Assembly: GCF_016586165.1 (NCBI RefSeq)
Contig: NZ_BCPR01000052.1
Span: forward strand, 1 to 33,632
Length of the DNA: 33,632 bases
Direction: 5' to 3'
Origin: Dyella sp. EPa41
Lineage (GTDB): Bacteria > Pseudomonadota > Gammaproteobacteria > Xanthomonadales > Rhodanobacteraceae
Below the pieces are notes generated by a model. It did no database searches. It was not told the DNA's origin and saw nothing but the letters and a program-made list of their open reading frames with translations. Numbering within the stretch: position 1 is the stretch's first letter; every line of letters starts with the position of its first letter. This document shows, piece after piece, positions 33,173-33,632 of the stretch. Made by a program: the position numbers and the translations under genes.

Positions 33173-33195
33173 TACGGCGGCACTAGGCCGCCGTA
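33173..33195. other. Stem-loop between petC and sspA
   Basis: TACGGCGGC (33173-33181) pairs with GCCGCCGTA (33187-33195), 9 bp with a 5-nt loop. On the minus strand only a short TT follows, so it may attenuate read-through from petC into sspA or protect the petC mRNA end rather than fully terminate. Confidence 0.5.
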
Positions 33196-33218
33196 CCCTG
33201 GGCCATTGGAGGGCCGCC

Positions 33219-33632
33219 TCAGTGGACGTCCTTCCAATATTCCTTCTTTAGCAGATATGCCAGGAAAGTGAAGCCCGCCAGGAAGAGCAGCACCCAGATG
33301 CCGTAGCGCTGGCGCTGCAGGGCGGCCGGTTCGGCGGCGTACTCGAGGAAGGCGGTCAGGTCACGCGTGGCCTGCTGGTACTGGGCCGGCGTGAGCTTGC
33401 CCGGCTGGGACAGCTCCAGCTTCTCCACCTCGTCGGAGCCTTCCTTCTTCACCGCCGTCTGCAGGCCCTGCAGTTCCCACAGGGGGTTCGGCATGGAGGC
33501 GTTTGCGAACACCGCGTTGTTCCAGCCCACCGGACGGGTTGGATCCAGGTAGAAGGAGTTGAGGTAGCCATAGACCCAGTCGGCCGTCTTGGCGCGCACT
33601 TCCAGCGAGAGATCCGGCGGTGCCTTGCCGAA
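33219..33632 (-). CDS. petC: Cytochrome c1 of the bc1 complex, C-terminal part (runs off the window)
   Basis: The last 137 residues are present; the N-terminus and CXXCH haem site lie beyond the right edge. FGKAPPDLSLEVRAKTADWVYGYLNSFY is the characteristic cytochrome c1 segment, and NASMPNPLWELQG holds the Met that ligates haem. A C-terminal membrane helix (YGIWVLLFLAGFTFLAYLL) and KKEYWKDVH follow, anchoring the protein with the haem domain in the periplasm. Its partners, the Rieske protein and cytochrome b, are expected further upstream in the same operon, outside the window. Confidence 0.95.
   Translation of the reverse strand, partial: FGKAPPDLSLEVRAKTADWVYGYLNSFYLDPTRPVGWNNAVFANASMPNPLWELQGLQTAVKKEGSDEVEKLELSQPGKLTPAQYQQATRDLTAFLEYAAEPAALQRQRYGIWVLLFLAGFTFLAYLLKKEYWKDVH

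Overview
The window looks like a chromosomal segment of a high-GC gammaproteobacterium of the order Xanthomonadales, most likely family Rhodanobacteraceae (the Dyella/Luteibacter/Rhodanobacter group). This rests on GC-rich codon use, an Oar-like TonB-dependent receptor with an N-terminal carboxypeptidase-regulatory domain, a DUF1631 protein coupled to nadC, the petC-sspA-sspB order, and GTAG-headed REP palindromes. The genus is inference; no search was run.

Layout. 1-561 is a gene-free, repeat-rich stretch ending in the infC terminator. 562-3033 is thrS-infC on the minus strand. infC begins at an ATC codon. thrS has a long leader holding a candidate Thr-codon leader peptide, a terminator hairpin, a competing antiterminator segment and a triple 61-bp palindromic repeat. 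3495-5060 holds a UDP-glucuronate 4-epimerase-like gene converging on hemJ, with a REP pair between them. tRNA-Val(GAC) and uvrB follow.

7500-13457 is an accessory-looking stretch between uvrB and tRNA-Asn(GTT): an orphan GspH/FimT pseudopilin, an orphan TylF-type methyltransferase, a large autotransporter and a non-coding or degenerate region next to the tRNA. Then come ppnN (LOG-family nucleotide nucleosidase) and two adjacent TonB-dependent receptors. Each receptor has its own strong terminator and an AT-rich upstream region.

21642-25182 (minus) carries a two-domain acyltransferase (possible OlsF-like ornithine-lipid synthase) and a grxD - SDR - marC/yhgN cluster. sodB diverges from grxD. 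purE-purK overlap by 4 nt. A Trm112/UPF0434-like small protein diverges from purE. DUF1631 and nadC overlap by 4 nt, and a small membrane-anchored DUF3301 protein follows. The right end has sspB, sspA and the C-terminal part of petC (cytochrome c1), all minus strand.

Most genes are housekeeping: translation, DNA repair, NAD and purine synthesis, redox defence, proteolysis adaptor, respiration. I see no defence island, prophage, CRISPR or biosynthetic cluster. The least-described signals are regulatory: the thrS attenuator candidate, the non-AUG infC start, and palindrome or repeat arrays at promoters. Protein oddities are an SDR with Asp at the catalytic Ser position, the two-domain acyltransferase and the orphan pseudopilin.
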